Of a DNA stretch of 64,000 nt, positions 24,745 to 33,449 are shown piece by piece. The DNA is from Oscillospiraceae bacterium (GTDB taxonomy: Bacteria > Bacillota > Clostridia > Oscillospirales > Ruminococcaceae): positions 1 to 64,000 of the forward strand of contig JAFXBK010000029.1 in NCBI GenBank assembly GCA_017521825.1. Reading direction: 5' to 3'. Positions within the stretch are counted from its first letter, which is position 1. Every line of letters starts with the position of its first letter. Below the pieces are notes generated by a model that did not search any database, was not told the origin of the DNA, and saw only the letters and a program-made list of their open reading frames with translations. A program made the translations under genes and the position numbers.

Positions 24745-25716
24745 TCAATCTCTTACTGCAACAGGTCTGCCATCAAATTCATGATTTTTGAGTTTTTCAA
24801 GACCTTTGTCAATTTCTTCAAAGGGGAAAGTGATAATATTGGGGTTGAAACCGCCGGTGCTGTAAAGATCCATAGTTCCTGCAACTTCGTGAGGGCTGCT
24901 TCCGCCACAGCCTTTAAGCTGAACTTCTTTAAGAACAAGTCCGTCATAGGCAGTAACGTCAATGCTGATTTTGTCGCTGGACATACCAACAAGAACGACT
25001 GTGCCGCCTTTTGCACATGCTTTGATTGCCTGGTTGGTAATATCTCCGGCGCCGACAAAGTCAACTATAAGTTCGGGCGCTATTGCATTAAGGTCGGAAA
25101 CTTTATCAAAAACCCCGGCGCAGCCCATTTCATTTGCAATTCTTCTGGAATCTTCGTTTACATCAACTGCATAAACTTCGCATCCGGTTACTTTTGCCAT
25201 CTGCATTACGTACTGACCGATTGCGCCGAAACCTATGATTGCAACTTTTTGTCCGGCGTGTCCTCCGCCGATGCTGAAGAAAGAACGATATGCGGTGCGT
25301 CCCGCACAAGTGGAAGCTGCAGCCTGTGCAAAGGTTACGCCTTCGGGAATGGGAAGACACTGCTGTTCTTTAACAAGAACTTTTGTTGCAAAGCCGCCGT
25401 CATGGGTAATACCGAGAGATTCACCGGTCATAGCGTCGATAGCGCAGTCAAGAGCTACTCTGTCATCGGGTTTTACAAAAGAAACACCTTCACCGACAGA
25501 TTCAACAACACCGGCGCATTCATGACCAAGAATAAGAGGAAGGTTTCTGACAATTCCGTTTTCTACCCAATATTCATGCTCCATAATACCGAGGTCGGTA
25601 CGGCAAAGACCTGCCGCTTTAACATCAACCACAACCCAGCCGGGTTTGGCAACAGGATCGGGTTTTTCTACAAATTCAAGGGGTTGTTTCGCTTTGGTAA
25701 AAAGCCAGCCTTTCAT
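24745..25716 (-). CDS. Zn-dependent alcohol dehydrogenase family protein lacking the structural-zinc loop
   Basis: 323 aa medium-chain dehydrogenase. Cys38 (GLCRTD) and His65-Glu66 (LGHE) are the catalytic zinc ligands. The Rossmann site is VAIIGFGAIGQYVMQMAKV. The four-Cys structural zinc lobe is absent: the segment after DRVALDCAID has no CxxCxxC. This shortens the protein relative to the usual 340-350 aa. Promoter and palindrome evidence indicates control by the TetR gene upstream. The natural substrate is not apparent. Confidence 0.92.
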   Translation of the reverse strand: MKGWLFTKAKQPLEFVEKPDPVAKPGWVVVDVKAAGLCRTDLGIMEHEYWVENGIVRNLPLILGHECAGVVESVGEGVSFVKPDDRVALDCAIDAMTGESLGITHDGGFATKVLVKEQQCLPIPEGVTFAQAAASTCAGRTAYRSFFSIGGGHAGQKVAIIGFGAIGQYVMQMAKVTGCEVYAVDVNEDSRRIANEMGCAGVFDKVSDLNAIAPELIVDFVGAGDITNQAIKACAKGGTVVLVGMSSDKISIDVTAYDGLVLKEVQLKGCGGSSPHEVAGTMDLYSTGGFNPNIITFPFEEIDKGLEKLKNHEFDGRPVAVRD

Positions 25717-25735
25717 AAACAGAACTTCCTTTCGT

Positions 25736-25751
25736 GGTGCATTTGCACCAT
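25736..25751. promoter_or_regulatory. Probable TetR operator at the adh transcription start
   Basis: A perfect 7-2-7 palindrome, TGGTGCA-TT-TGCACCA, lies between the adh -10 box and its start codon. A lone TGGTGCA half-site recurs just upstream of the TetR promoter (26515-26521). Confidence 0.65.
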
Positions 25752-25769
25752 GTTATTTCGTTAACTGAA

Positions 25770-25798
25770 TAATACAGCCTTCGCCGTCTTTTATCAAT
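25770..25798 (-). promoter_or_regulatory. Promoter of the adh gene
   Basis: On the minus strand TTGATA (25798-25793), 17-base spacer, TATTAT (25775-25770). Confidence 0.7.
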
Positions 25799-25833
25799 GT
25801 ACAGATTTTGATATACGTTTTACCGCAAAACAA

Positions 25834-25872
25834 AAACCCGAAATTGCACAGTATAAATACAACTTCGGGTTT
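25834..25872 (-). terminator. Terminator of the TetR gene
   Basis: 13-base arms AAACCCGAAGTTG / CAATTTCGGGTTT on the minus strand with one G-T pair and a 13-base loop, followed by T-rich sequence. It begins just after the restored TetR stop codon. Confidence 0.65.
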
Positions 25873-25875
25873 GAA

Positions 25876-26444
25876 TTATTCATGTTTTCTGTTTCTGTAA
25901 GGGTAACTTTTTTGGTCTCCGGATTTCATCAGAAGATTAACTATTTCTTCAAGAGTAAGACCTTTTCCTCCTCTGAAATAAAGCATCATAGCGGAAAGTG
26001 ACCCTGCGAGCTGTTGTTCAAGAATATAGTCGTTTTCATCGGGATTTTCGCTGAATACAAATTTTTCCTTGTGAATTTCTTTAAGTTCTTTGTCATTTTT
26101 ATGAGAAAACGGTTTCCGCGTTCCTTGTTGGCGAAAACACGGATGTATTCACTGTTTTCTTCCCATACTTTTGCAAAATTCTTTGCCACTATTCCGTCTC
26201 GACTGTTGATTATTCTTTCGTCGGTATTATCAATCAGTTCGTTAATGATTTTATCTTCAATATGTTCGAGCAAAGCATAAACATCGGGAAAATATCTGTA
26301 AAAGCTATTGCGATGATAACCGGCAAGGTCTGTTATTTCCTGTACTTTTATTTTATCAATATCTTTTTTCTTATATAAAATCCAAAATGAATCAATAAGT
26401 TTTTGCCTCGTTGCTTCCTGGATTTCAAGATTCTTTTTCGACAT
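25876..26444 (-). pseudogene. TetR-family regulator with a one-base frameshift
   Basis: Starts ATG 26444 (MSKKNLEIQEATRQKL) with a TetR-type HTH in IKVQEITDLAGYHRNSFYRYFP. The frame then derails at an A5 run after GNRFLIK and ends early. Adding one A there restores KNDKELKEIHKEKFVFSENP, LEQQLAGSLSAMMLYFRGGK and LTLEEIVNLLMKS to a TAA at 25876-25878. This gives a normal 189-residue regulator immediately before its terminator. The C-terminal ligand/dimer domain is therefore out of frame. It could be a real mutation, a phase-variable tract or an assembly error. The target is probably the adjacent adh gene. Confidence 0.85.
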
Positions 26445-26472
26445 TTTAAACGCACCTTCTTTGTATATTAAA

Positions 26473-26501
26473 ATAATACAGCAGTTGCACAGCTGTGTCA
26501 A
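26473..26501 (-). promoter_or_regulatory. Promoter of the TetR gene with internal palindrome
   Basis: On the minus strand TTGACA (26501-26496), 17-base spacer, TATTAT (26478-26473). The spacer contains the palindrome CACAGCTGTG, suited to autoregulation. Confidence 0.75.
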
Positions 26502-26543
26502 CAAATTAACGAAAATGGTGCAGTTTTTTTAAATTTGTACTAT

Positions 26544-27119
26544 TTATATGAAATTAAGCAACCCCATCAGAATTCCCGCCGCGGCGCTCATTCCGAGAAT
26601 GACCACCGGATGGGGATTTTTCTTTTTGAGCAAAAACCAGCAGGCCGCCGCAAGAACAATTCCTGGGATGCTGATGAGGTCAAAAAAGTTTTTTGTTTCG
26701 GAAAAAAGCGGAACATTGATAAGCGAAATCTTAATAACGGAAACAAGCGCGGAACAGACAAGCGCAACGGAAACCGCTCTTAATCCGTAAAAAGCGCCTT
26801 TTACGAATTTGTTTTCGCTGAATTTTTTAAGAAAACGGGAAACGATTGTTGCAATTATAAGCGGCGGAATAATAAAACCGATGCTTGCAATAATCGAACC
26901 GAAAATTCCGGCGGAAGTAAAACCAACGTAAGTTGCCATGTTGATTCCTATAGGGCCCGGGGTGGATTCGGAAATGGCGATCATATCCGCAAGCTGGGCG
27001 TGGCTGTACCAGCCGGTTTTGTCGGAAATTTCATAAAGGAAAGGAAGGGAAGCAAGTCCGCCGCCAACGGTGAAAAGTCCGGTTTTGAAAAACTCCCAAA
27101 AAAGCTGAAGGTAAATCAT
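26544..27119 (-). CDS. Chromate transporter family, second half-size subunit
   Basis: 191 aa, about five or six membrane helices. It has FFKTGLFTVGGGLASLPFLYE and the ISESTPGPIGINMATYVGF motif of the CHR superfamily. Single-domain pairs like this one are thought to work together in place of the fused two-domain ChrA. Its start overlaps the preceding gene stop by four bases (ATGA). The substrate may be chromate or another oxyanion and is not shown by sequence. Confidence 0.92.
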   Translation of the reverse strand: MIYLQLFWEFFKTGLFTVGGGLASLPFLYEISDKTGWYSHAQLADMIAISESTPGPIGINMATYVGFTSAGIFGSIIASIGFIIPPLIIATIVSRFLKKFSENKFVKGAFYGLRAVSVALVCSALVSVIKISLINVPLFSETKNFFDLISIPGIVLAAACWFLLKKKNPHPVVILGMSAAAGILMGLLNFI

Positions 27120-27667
27120 TTTGCGCTACCTCCTTTTTGGATAAAAACCTGAACAATAATTCCCGCAAGGGCCGCAAGAATTACAAAAAGAATGGGGCTG
27201 ATTTTGGTAAAAACCGAAAGGGCAAGAACAACCGCAAAAAGCCCGAGGGTGAATTTATCCACAACGGCTTTTTTGAAAAGTTTTGCAACCGCGGAAAAAA
27301 TCAGAACGCAAACCCCAACGCGGATTCCAGCGAAAGCGTTCTGAACAATTTCCAGTTCGGAAAAGCTCTGTATAAAAGCCGCAATGGCGATTATTATTAC
27401 AAGCGAAGGGAAGATTACCCCAAGGGAAGCCGCAACGGCCCCGGCAAAACCTTTTGCCTTGTTTCCGATAAAAGTTGCGGTGTTTACCGCAATAACGCCG
27501 GGAATACATTGCCCGACCGCGTAATAATCCATAAGTTCCTCTTCGGTTACCCAGCCCTGTTTTTCAACAGCTTCCCGCTGGAGCATGGGAAGCATTGCGT
27601 AGCCGCCGCCGAAGGTAAGGCCGCCGATTCTCGCAAAGGCGAGAAAAAGTTTGATAAGTTCTTTCAT
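27116..27667 (-). CDS. Chromate transporter family, first half-size subunit
   Basis: 183 aa integral membrane protein with the paired motifs FARIGGLTFGGGYAMLPMLQRE and YYAVGQCIPGVIAVNTATFIGNKAKG. An AGAAGGAG site precedes ATG 27667. Translational overlap with the second subunit implies a heteromeric transporter. Confidence 0.92.
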   Translation of the reverse strand: MKELIKLFLAFARIGGLTFGGGYAMLPMLQREAVEKQGWVTEEELMDYYAVGQCIPGVIAVNTATFIGNKAKGFAGAVAASLGVIFPSLVIIIAIAAFIQSFSELEIVQNAFAGIRVGVCVLIFSAVAKLFKKAVVDKFTLGLFAVVLALSVFTKISPILFVILAALAGIIVQVFIQKGGSAK

Positions 27668-27820
27668 TTTTACTCCTTCTAAAGGAAAATTTTACTTATT
27701 ATATATTACCCTAAAATAAAACATTGTCAACAGTTTTTATCCGGCGGAAAAAATAGAACTTTTCCCAAAAGCGGAAATGTGCTACAATATTTCCGTAATA
27801 AAATATTAAGGCAGGGAAAA

Positions 27821-29455
27821 ATGATGAAAACCTCTTTTGATCCTACTTATCAGAAATATCCTTCGCAAAGATATCCGGTTTATGCGAAGGGCGGAATGGT
27901 CTGCGCTTCAAGTCCGATGGCTTCCGCCGCCGGCCTCGAGATTCTTAAAAAAGGCGGAAATGCGGCGGACGCCGCGGTTGCAACCGCTTCCGCGCTTACC
28001 GTTGTTGAACCCACCGCCAACGGAATAGGTTCCGATGCCTTTGCTCTGGTCTGGTCCGCAAAGGAACAAAAACTTTACGGCCTTAATTCAAGCGGACCTG
28101 CGCCGATGGCGGCAACTATAGAAGGAATTCTTTCGGATAAAAAGGACGAAAACGGAAAAATGCCGACCTTCGGCTGGGCAGCGGTTACTGTTCCAGGCGC
28201 GCCGAAAGCCTGGGCGGAACTTAACAGCCGCTTCGGAAAACTTTCCCTTTCCGAAGATATGGCGCCGGCAATAAATTACGCAAGGGAAGGCTACCCCTGC
28301 GCGCCCAACCTTGCGCTTATGTGGAAAGCCGCTTTTAACAGATATAAAAAGGTTTTTGAAGGAAAACCGGAATTTGACGAATGGTTCAGAACCTTCACGC
28401 CGGAAAGCAAACCCTATGAAGCCGGCGATATAATAAAACTTCCGAACCACGCAAAAACGCTTGAATTAATAGGAAAAACCAACGCAAACGCCTTTTATTC
28501 CGGCGAGATAGCAAGAAAAATCGATGCGGACAGCCGGGAATTCGGCGGATATCTCCGTTACGAGGATCTTGCCAGATTTGAGGCAAAATGGGTGGAACCC
28601 ATTAAGGTGAATTACCGTGGATACGAAATCTGCGAAATTCCTCCGAACGGCCAGGGAATAGTCGCCCTTATGGCGCTTAATATTCTTAAAGAATTCGAGT
28701 TTTCCGAAAAAGATTCCGTCGAAACCTATCACAAACAGCTTGAAGCTATGGAAATTGCCTTTGCGGATGCTTTCCGCTACGTTACCGATCCGGATTTTAT
28801 GGAGCTTGATTATAACGACCTTATTGCGCCGGAATACGGCGCCGAAAGGGCGAAAGAAATCGGCGAAACCGCAAAAATTTATACAAGCTCTGTTCCGCCT
28901 AAAAGCGGAACGGTATATTTTTGCTGTGCCGACGGCGAAGGAAATATGGTTTCCTACATCCAGTCCAACTATATGGGTTTCGGTTCAGGAATTGTTGTTA
29001 AGGATACCGGAATTTCCCTTCAGAACCGCGGATGCGATTTTTCCCTTAACCCAAAAGATGCAAACTGCCTTGCTCCCGGAAAACGCACCTATCACACCAT
29101 AATCCCCGGCTTTATTCTTAAGGACGGAAAAGCGGTTGGCCCGTTCGGAGTTATGGGCGGCTATATGCAGCCCCAGGGCCACCTTCAGGTTGCGATGAAT
29201 TATATTGATTTTCACCTTGACCCACAGCAGGCTCTGGATGCCCCAAGATGGCAATGGATGCGGGATAATACCGTAACAGTTGAAACAAGGTTCAACAGCG
29301 AAATCGCCCGTATTCTGCGCCAAAAAGGCCATAATATTCGCGTTGACCTTTCAACGCCGAGCTTCGGCCGCGGCCAGATGATAGTCCGCCTTGAAAACGG
29401 AACGCTGGTGGGCGGAACGGAATCCAGAACCGACAGCAACATCGCCTGTTATTAA
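27821..29455 (+). CDS. Gamma-glutamyltransferase family protein (cytoplasmic)
   Basis: 544 aa. KGGMVCASSPMASAAGLEILKKGGNAADAAVA is the classic N-terminal GGT block. The self-processing Thr nucleophile is in KSGTVYFCCADGEGN, and the small-subunit motif appears as FGVMGGYMQPQGHLQVAMNYIDF. No signal peptide is present, so unlike periplasmic GGTs it probably acts inside the cell, as proposed for YwrD-like members. ATG 27821 follows AAGGCAGGG. A weak TTTTCC-N17-TACAAT promoter lies upstream. Peptide deformylase follows 12 bases later. Confidence 0.93.
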   Translation: MMKTSFDPTYQKYPSQRYPVYAKGGMVCASSPMASAAGLEILKKGGNAADAAVATASALTVVEPTANGIGSDAFALVWSAKEQKLYGLNSSGPAPMAATIEGILSDKKDENGKMPTFGWAAVTVPGAPKAWAELNSRFGKLSLSEDMAPAINYAREGYPCAPNLALMWKAAFNRYKKVFEGKPEFDEWFRTFTPESKPYEAGDIIKLPNHAKTLELIGKTNANAFYSGEIARKIDADSREFGGYLRYEDLARFEAKWVEPIKVNYRGYEICEIPPNGQGIVALMALNILKEFEFSEKDSVETYHKQLEAMEIAFADAFRYVTDPDFMELDYNDLIAPEYGAERAKEIGETAKIYTSSVPPKSGTVYFCCADGEGNMVSYIQSNYMGFGSGIVVKDTGISLQNRGCDFSLNPKDANCLAPGKRTYHTIIPGFILKDGKAVGPFGVMGGYMQPQGHLQVAMNYIDFHLDPQQALDAPRWQWMRDNTVTVETRFNSEIARILRQKGHNIRVDLSTPSFGRGQMIVRLENGTLVGGTESRTDSNIACY

Positions 29456-29467
29456 AGGAGAAAAATT

Positions 29468-29878
29468 ATGATAAAACAAATTGTTCACGATCCTTTGTTC
29501 CTTGCACAAAAATCCGCTGAGGCAACCTTTATGGATTTGCAGACCGCGAAAGACCTTCTGGATACCCTTGCGGCAAACAGAGCCGGATGCGTCGGGATGG
29601 CGGCGAATATGATAGGCGTTAGAAAACGCATAATTGTTTTTGATAATAACGGAACGGATACGGTAATGTTTAACCCGGAAATTATCGAAAAAAGCGGGGA
29701 ATATGAAACGGAGGAAGGCTGCCTTTCCCTTTCCGGAATCCGAAAAACAAAGCGCTTTCAGCTGATAACGGTAAAATATCTTGACATAAATTTAAAACCG
29801 CAGACCGGAAAGTTTTTCGGCTGGACAGCCCAGATAATCCAGCACGAAATTGACCATTGCAACGGAATTTTGATATAA
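29468..29878 (+). CDS. def: Peptide deformylase
   Basis: 136 aa, a compact form of this Fe2+/Zn2+ enzyme that removes the formyl group from new N-terminal Met. Motif 1 is GMAANMIG (43-50), motif 2 is EEGCLSL with metal ligand Cys85, and motif 3 is QHEIDH with His126, Glu127 and His130. The canonical motif 1 GxGxAAxQIG has Met in place of Gln in the Q position. It is short (usual 150-180 aa) but complete, and probably a secondary deformylase. Confidence 0.93.
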   Translation: MIKQIVHDPLFLAQKSAEATFMDLQTAKDLLDTLAANRAGCVGMAANMIGVRKRIIVFDNNGTDTVMFNPEIIEKSGEYETEEGCLSLSGIRKTKRFQLITVKYLDINLKPQTGKFFGWTAQIIQHEIDHCNGILI

Positions 29879-29880
29879 AG

Positions 29881-29910
29881 AAAAACGCCTGCAAAAGCAG
29901 GCGTTTTTTT
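29881..29910 (+). terminator. Terminator of the GGT-def unit
   Basis: AAACGCCTGC / GCAGGCGTTT, 4-base loop, T7. Confidence 0.9.
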
Positions 29911-29911
29911 G

Positions 29912-31012
29912 TCAGAATCCAAAAGTTCTCGAAACTTTCTGCAAGATTTCGACAATGTTTATTTTCTGCGGACAGTTTTGTTCGCAGATTCTGCATCGAA
30001 GGCAATCCGAAGGTCTTGAAAAATTGCGCGTAAGGGCTGAATAGGCGTGCTCGATTTTCCAGTCATCTTCCGGGTTGCGGCAGTATTCGTTATAAATTTC
30101 AAAATACCGGGGAATCGGAATCTGGAGAGGGCAGTTCCCGGTGCAATAGGAACAGCCGGTGCAGGGAACAGCGGTTTTTGAACGAATTATCTCAGCTGCC
30201 TCAAAAAGGGCGGAAATCTCCTTTTCGGAAAGAGGCGGACGTTTTTCGATGTTATCCGAAAGCTGTCTTTCGCCGTTCATTCCGCTTAAAACGTATTTTA
30301 CGCCGGGAAGACCTTCAACAAAGCGGATTGCGGCGGAAGCCGGCGAAGAGGAACAGCCTTCCAAAACAATTTTTTCCGCTTCCGGCGGAAGGTTCGCAAG
30401 GGTTCCGCCTTTAACCGGTTCCATAACGATAATTTCCTTGCCGTGTTTAAGGGCAACTTCGTAACATTCTTTTGCGCGAAAGGCCGGACTTTTCCAATCC
30501 AGATAGTTTATCTGGAGCTGGACGTAATCTATTTCCGGATGTTTTGAAAGGATTTTATCAAGAAGTTCGGGGCCATCGTGGAAGGAAAAACCGGTTTTTA
30601 AAGTTTTTCCTTCGGAGCGAAGTTCCTCAAGAAATTCAAAACCGCCGGAGATTTCCGCGTTTATATAGTTCACTTCGTTGAGCCAATGGAGCATATAGAC
30701 ATCGAAAAAATCAACGCCGCAACGGGAAAGCTGTTTTTCAAAAATTTTCCGGCAATCTTCCTTGTTTTTAATAACCCAGCTCGGAAGTTTATCCGCAAGG
30801 ATGAAGGAATCCCTCGGATATCTTTCAGCAAGGGAAAGGCGGATAGCTTCTTCGGAAGCGCCGCCAAGATATGTAAAAGCCGTGTCAAAATATCTTCCGC
30901 CTTTTTCAATAAAAAGGTCGGTCAAAGAATTGAGCACGGCGTAATCAACGCTGTGCTCATCTTTTTTATCAAGAAGCGGAAGTCTTAAAAAACCGAATCC
31001 AAGTTTTGTCAT
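29912..31012 (-). CDS. Aldo/keto reductase with C-terminal ferredoxin domain (second paralogue)
   Basis: 366 aa, the same architecture as the gene at 9006. The AKR part has GFGFLRLP, FDTAFTYLGGASE, LADKLPSW, FDVYMLHWLNE and VVMEPVKGGTLANLPP. The Cys clusters are CTGCSYCTGNCPLQIPIP and CLRCRICEQNCPQKINI. The conserved AKR Tyr is kept (FTYLG). It lies 12 bases after the DUF212 gene in one operon. Confidence 0.92.
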   Translation of the reverse strand: MTKLGFGFLRLPLLDKKDEHSVDYAVLNSLTDLFIEKGGRYFDTAFTYLGGASEEAIRLSLAERYPRDSFILADKLPSWVIKNKEDCRKIFEKQLSRCGVDFFDVYMLHWLNEVNYINAEISGGFEFLEELRSEGKTLKTGFSFHDGPELLDKILSKHPEIDYVQLQINYLDWKSPAFRAKECYEVALKHGKEIIVMEPVKGGTLANLPPEAEKIVLEGCSSSPASAAIRFVEGLPGVKYVLSGMNGERQLSDNIEKRPPLSEKEISALFEAAEIIRSKTAVPCTGCSYCTGNCPLQIPIPRYFEIYNEYCRNPEDDWKIEHAYSALTRNFSRPSDCLRCRICEQNCPQKINIVEILQKVSRTFGF

Positions 31013-31024
31013 AAAGCTCTCCGA

Positions 31025-31489
31025 TTACGCGAAAACAAGGAAATGCATTGCGAAAGCGCAAATGATTCCGAGAATAATTCCGGTTGTGACCTGTAACGGG
31101 GTGTGACCAACAAATTCCTTAAGAACAACTTCCGGAAGTTCGTTTTTGGAAAATTTTTCGTAAGAGTCCACCAGAAGGTTAAGGAGCTTTGCGTGTTTGC
31201 CTGCTTCGCGCCGAACGCCCATTGCGTCGTGGCAAACGATTATCGCAAGGATACCGCTTATGGCAAATTCAAAAGAACCGAAGCCGTAGGTAAGGGCGCA
31301 AATTGTCGCAAGGGAGGAAACGGTTGCGGAATGTCCGCTTGGCATGCCGCCATCGCCGAAAAGCCGCGAAAAATCCCAGCTTTTGTTGATTATTGCGTAG
31401 ATAATAACTTTAAGCACCTGGGCGGTGGTCCAGGAAGCCATTGCGGTTATAAAAAATTTGTTTGTAAGAAAATCAAGAAGAAAATCCAT
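31025..31489 (-). CDS. Divergent PAP2 family membrane protein (DUF212/YuiD type)
   Basis: About 154 aa. It contains GDGGMPSGHSATVSSLAT (the PSGH phosphatase-like motif) and HDAMGVRREAGKHAKLLN, both diagnostic of DUF212. There are several hydrophobic helices. ATG 31489 is chosen for its AAAAGGA site; an upstream ATG at 31507 is possible. Proposed lipid phosphatase activity in this family is unproven. Confidence 0.9.
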   Translation of the reverse strand: MDFLLDFLTNKFFITAMASWTTAQVLKVIIYAIINKSWDFSRLFGDGGMPSGHSATVSSLATICALTYGFGSFEFAISGILAIIVCHDAMGVRREAGKHAKLLNLLVDSYEKFSKNELPEVVLKEFVGHTPLQVTTGIILGIICAFAMHFLVFA

Positions 31490-31641
31490 TTTAAAAATCC
31501 TTTTCATAGAGATGGATATATTTTAACACAAAACCAATGTTTTTTATATATTTTTTAAAAATAATTTATTGAAATTTTTGTTCGGCTTCTTTAAAATAAC
31601 ATAAAACGGTGTTATAATTTTTTAAGAAAGGTGGTATTTTA

Positions 31642-32223
31642 GTGAAAAGAAAAAATTATGCCGAAAAAACCGTTCTTTGCGCCATGTTTCTTGCGGTTGG
31701 AATGGTTCTTCCTTTTGTAACCGGCCAGATTCCCCAAATCGGAAGAATGCTTCTTCCGATGCATATTCCGGTAATTCTTTGCGGGCTTATCTGCGGAGGA
31801 AAAGGCGGCGCCGCCGTTGGGTTTATAATGCCGCTTATGCGCTCCGCGATTTTTACTATGCCGACTATGTATCCGGATGCGGTCGCAATGGCTTTTGAAC
31901 TTGCGGCCTATGGTTTTATTGCCGGCTTTACGTATGAAAACGCCCGCTGGCATTGCGTAAAATCTCTTTACCGGTGCATGGCGGCGGCAATGATTGGCGG
32001 AAGAATTGTTTGGGGAGCGGCCATGTTTTCCCTGCTTGGAATAGGAGAAAACGGTTTTACCCTCGGAATGTTCTTTGCCGGCGCGTTTATAAACGCCCTT
32101 CCGGGAATAATCCTTCAGCTGGTTTTCATTCCTGCTATGATGCTTGCCCTTGATAAAACCCACCTCGTTCCTTTCGGAAAGAACGAAAAATTTTCTGAAA
32201 AGCAAAAACCGGAAACAATATAA
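31642..32223 (+). CDS. ECF transporter S component (substrate unknown)
   Basis: 193 aa, about six membrane helices. The N-terminus (KTVLCAMFLAVGMVLPFVTG) and the LLPMHIPVILCGLICGGKGGAAVGFIMPLMRS segment are typical of energy-coupling-factor substrate-binding proteins. A GTG start follows AAAGGTGG. No EcfA/T genes are near, so it must share a general energising module. No riboswitch-like leader could be seen that would name the vitamin. Confidence 0.88.
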   Translation: MKRKNYAEKTVLCAMFLAVGMVLPFVTGQIPQIGRMLLPMHIPVILCGLICGGKGGAAVGFIMPLMRSAIFTMPTMYPDAVAMAFELAAYGFIAGFTYENARWHCVKSLYRCMAAAMIGGRIVWGAAMFSLLGIGENGFTLGMFFAGAFINALPGIILQLVFIPAMMLALDKTHLVPFGKNEKFSEKQKPETI

Positions 32224-32225
32224 AA

Positions 32226-32257
32226 GAAAAAAGCCTTCGCAAAGCGAAGGCTTTTTT
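32226..32257. terminator. Bidirectional terminator
   Basis: AAGCCTTCGC / GCGAAGGCTT, AAA loop, A-run and T-run flanks. It is shared by the ECF gene and azlD. Confidence 0.9.
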
Positions 32258-32555
32258 AAATGAATAATCCGAAGATAAAAGCCGCGGCGGACGCCGCAAG
32301 GGCAACAACAATAAGCGGAAGTTTAAAATATGCAAGAACAACCGCAACAACCGTTCCGATAAGGGAAGTGGCGGTGTTTCCGGTGGAATAAAAAATCGCC
32401 GGAATGGTCATGGCGCTTAAAACCGCATAGGGAATGTAATAAAGAAAACCGCGGAAAAAAGGCGATTTTATTTTCTTCCGGAAAAGGGTGAAAGGAATCA
32501 TCCGGATAAGATAAGTTACCCCGGCCATGACCGCAATATAGATTATAATGCTCAT
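32256..32555 (-). CDS. azlD: Branched-chain amino acid exporter small subunit (AzlD)
   Basis: 99 aa with three to four membrane helices. It includes VTYLIRMIPFTLFRK and FLYYIPYAVLSAMTIPAIFYST, the AzlD pattern. Its start overlaps the azlC stop (ATGA). Together AzlC and AzlD export branched-chain amino acids and analogues. Confidence 0.9.
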   Translation of the reverse strand: MSIIIYIAVMAGVTYLIRMIPFTLFRKKIKSPFFRGFLYYIPYAVLSAMTIPAIFYSTGNTATSLIGTVVAVVLAYFKLPLIVVALAASAAAFIFGLFI

Positions 32556-33253
32556 GTTTCGTCCTCCTTTTCATCCGGAACGGGGAAGAAAACCGCACAA
32601 AAAGCCGCCGCAAGCACCGAACAGATTATTATCGCAAAGCCGCCGGAAACGGATTTGAAAACATATTCAAAAACCGTGCTCAAAACCGCGGCAATGAGCA
32701 CCGCCGCGAGCACGCCTTTTTCCTTTTTGGCCGGCGGAATTATAATTGCAAGGAACATTCCGTAAAGAACAATTCCCATGGCGCCGGAAACGGAAGCGGG
32801 AAGAATATTTCCCGCGGCGGCACCGAGAAAAGTTCCGGAAACCCAACCAAGGGCGGAAATCACCGTAAGGCCATACATGTAATAGGGCGAAACGGATTTT
32901 TGCGAAACCGCAACGGCAAAAATTTCATCGGTTATTCCGAAGGAAGCAAGCATACGGTGCATTGTGTTAAAACTTCCGTCAAGCTTTTGCGAAAGGGAAA
33001 TACCCATAAGCGAATAGCGGATATTTATCACAAGCTGGGTAAGAACCATTTCAACAAGGCTTCCGCCGGCGGCAATTATCCCAACCCCGGCGACCTGGCC
33101 TGCGGAAGTTAAGTTGGTAAGCGAAATTCCAACGGCGGAAAGAATCGAAAGCCCAAGGCTTACGGCAAGAATTCCGAAACCGAAGGAAACCGAAAGATAT
33201 CCGAGACAAATCGGAATTCCGTCGCGGATTCCTTTTAAAAAATCGCTTTTCAA
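32552..33253 (-). CDS. azlC: Branched-chain amino acid exporter large subunit (AzlC)
   Basis: 233 aa. It begins KSDFLKGIRDGIPICLGYLSVSFGFG and has LTNLTSAGQVAG and FGITDEIFAVAVSQ, typical of AzlC. The start is TTG 33253, with GGCGGTGG just upstream. A longer frame to 33319 would add a non-homologous leader. Confidence 0.92.
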   Translation of the reverse strand: MKSDFLKGIRDGIPICLGYLSVSFGFGILAVSLGLSILSAVGISLTNLTSAGQVAGVGIIAAGGSLVEMVLTQLVINIRYSLMGISLSQKLDGSFNTMHRMLASFGITDEIFAVAVSQKSVSPYYMYGLTVISALGWVSGTFLGAAAGNILPASVSGAMGIVLYGMFLAIIIPPAKKEKGVLAAVLIAAVLSTVFEYVFKSVSGGFAIIICSVLAAAFCAVFFPVPDEKEDET

Positions 33254-33311
33254 TTTTCCACCGCCCTTCGTAAAAACATAAAAAATATTATACCACTGTT
33301 TTGGAAAAAAT

Positions 33312-33348
33312 AAAAGCACTTCCTCGGTAAACCGAAGAGGTGCTTTTT
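33312..33348 (-). terminator. Terminator of tRNA-Val
   Basis: 14-base arms AAGCACCTCTTCGG / CCGAGGAAGTGCTT on the minus strand (one mismatch, one G-T), TTTA loop, then TTTTATTTTTT. Confidence 0.8.
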
Positions 33349-33425
33349 TGGTGGAGACACACGGGCTCGAACCGTGGACCTCTCGCGTGTGAAGCGAACG
33401 CTCTGACCAGCTGAGCTATGCCTCC
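33349..33425 (-). tRNA. tRNA-Val, anticodon CAC
   Basis: On the minus strand acceptor GGAGGCA pairs with TGTCTCC. The D arm is GCTC...GAGC. The anticodon stem TTCGC/GCGAG has loop TTCACAC. The T arm is CACGG-TTCGAGC-CCGTG. CCA is encoded. The anticodon is CAC. Confidence 0.95.
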
Positions 33426-33449
33426 GTGAAAAAATTCTTTTGTGCAGTT

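Noticed and set aside
31510..31641. A riboswitch upstream of the ECF S component
   Set aside because: The stretch is AT-rich and shows no conserved thiamine, folate, cobalamin or preQ1 motif.
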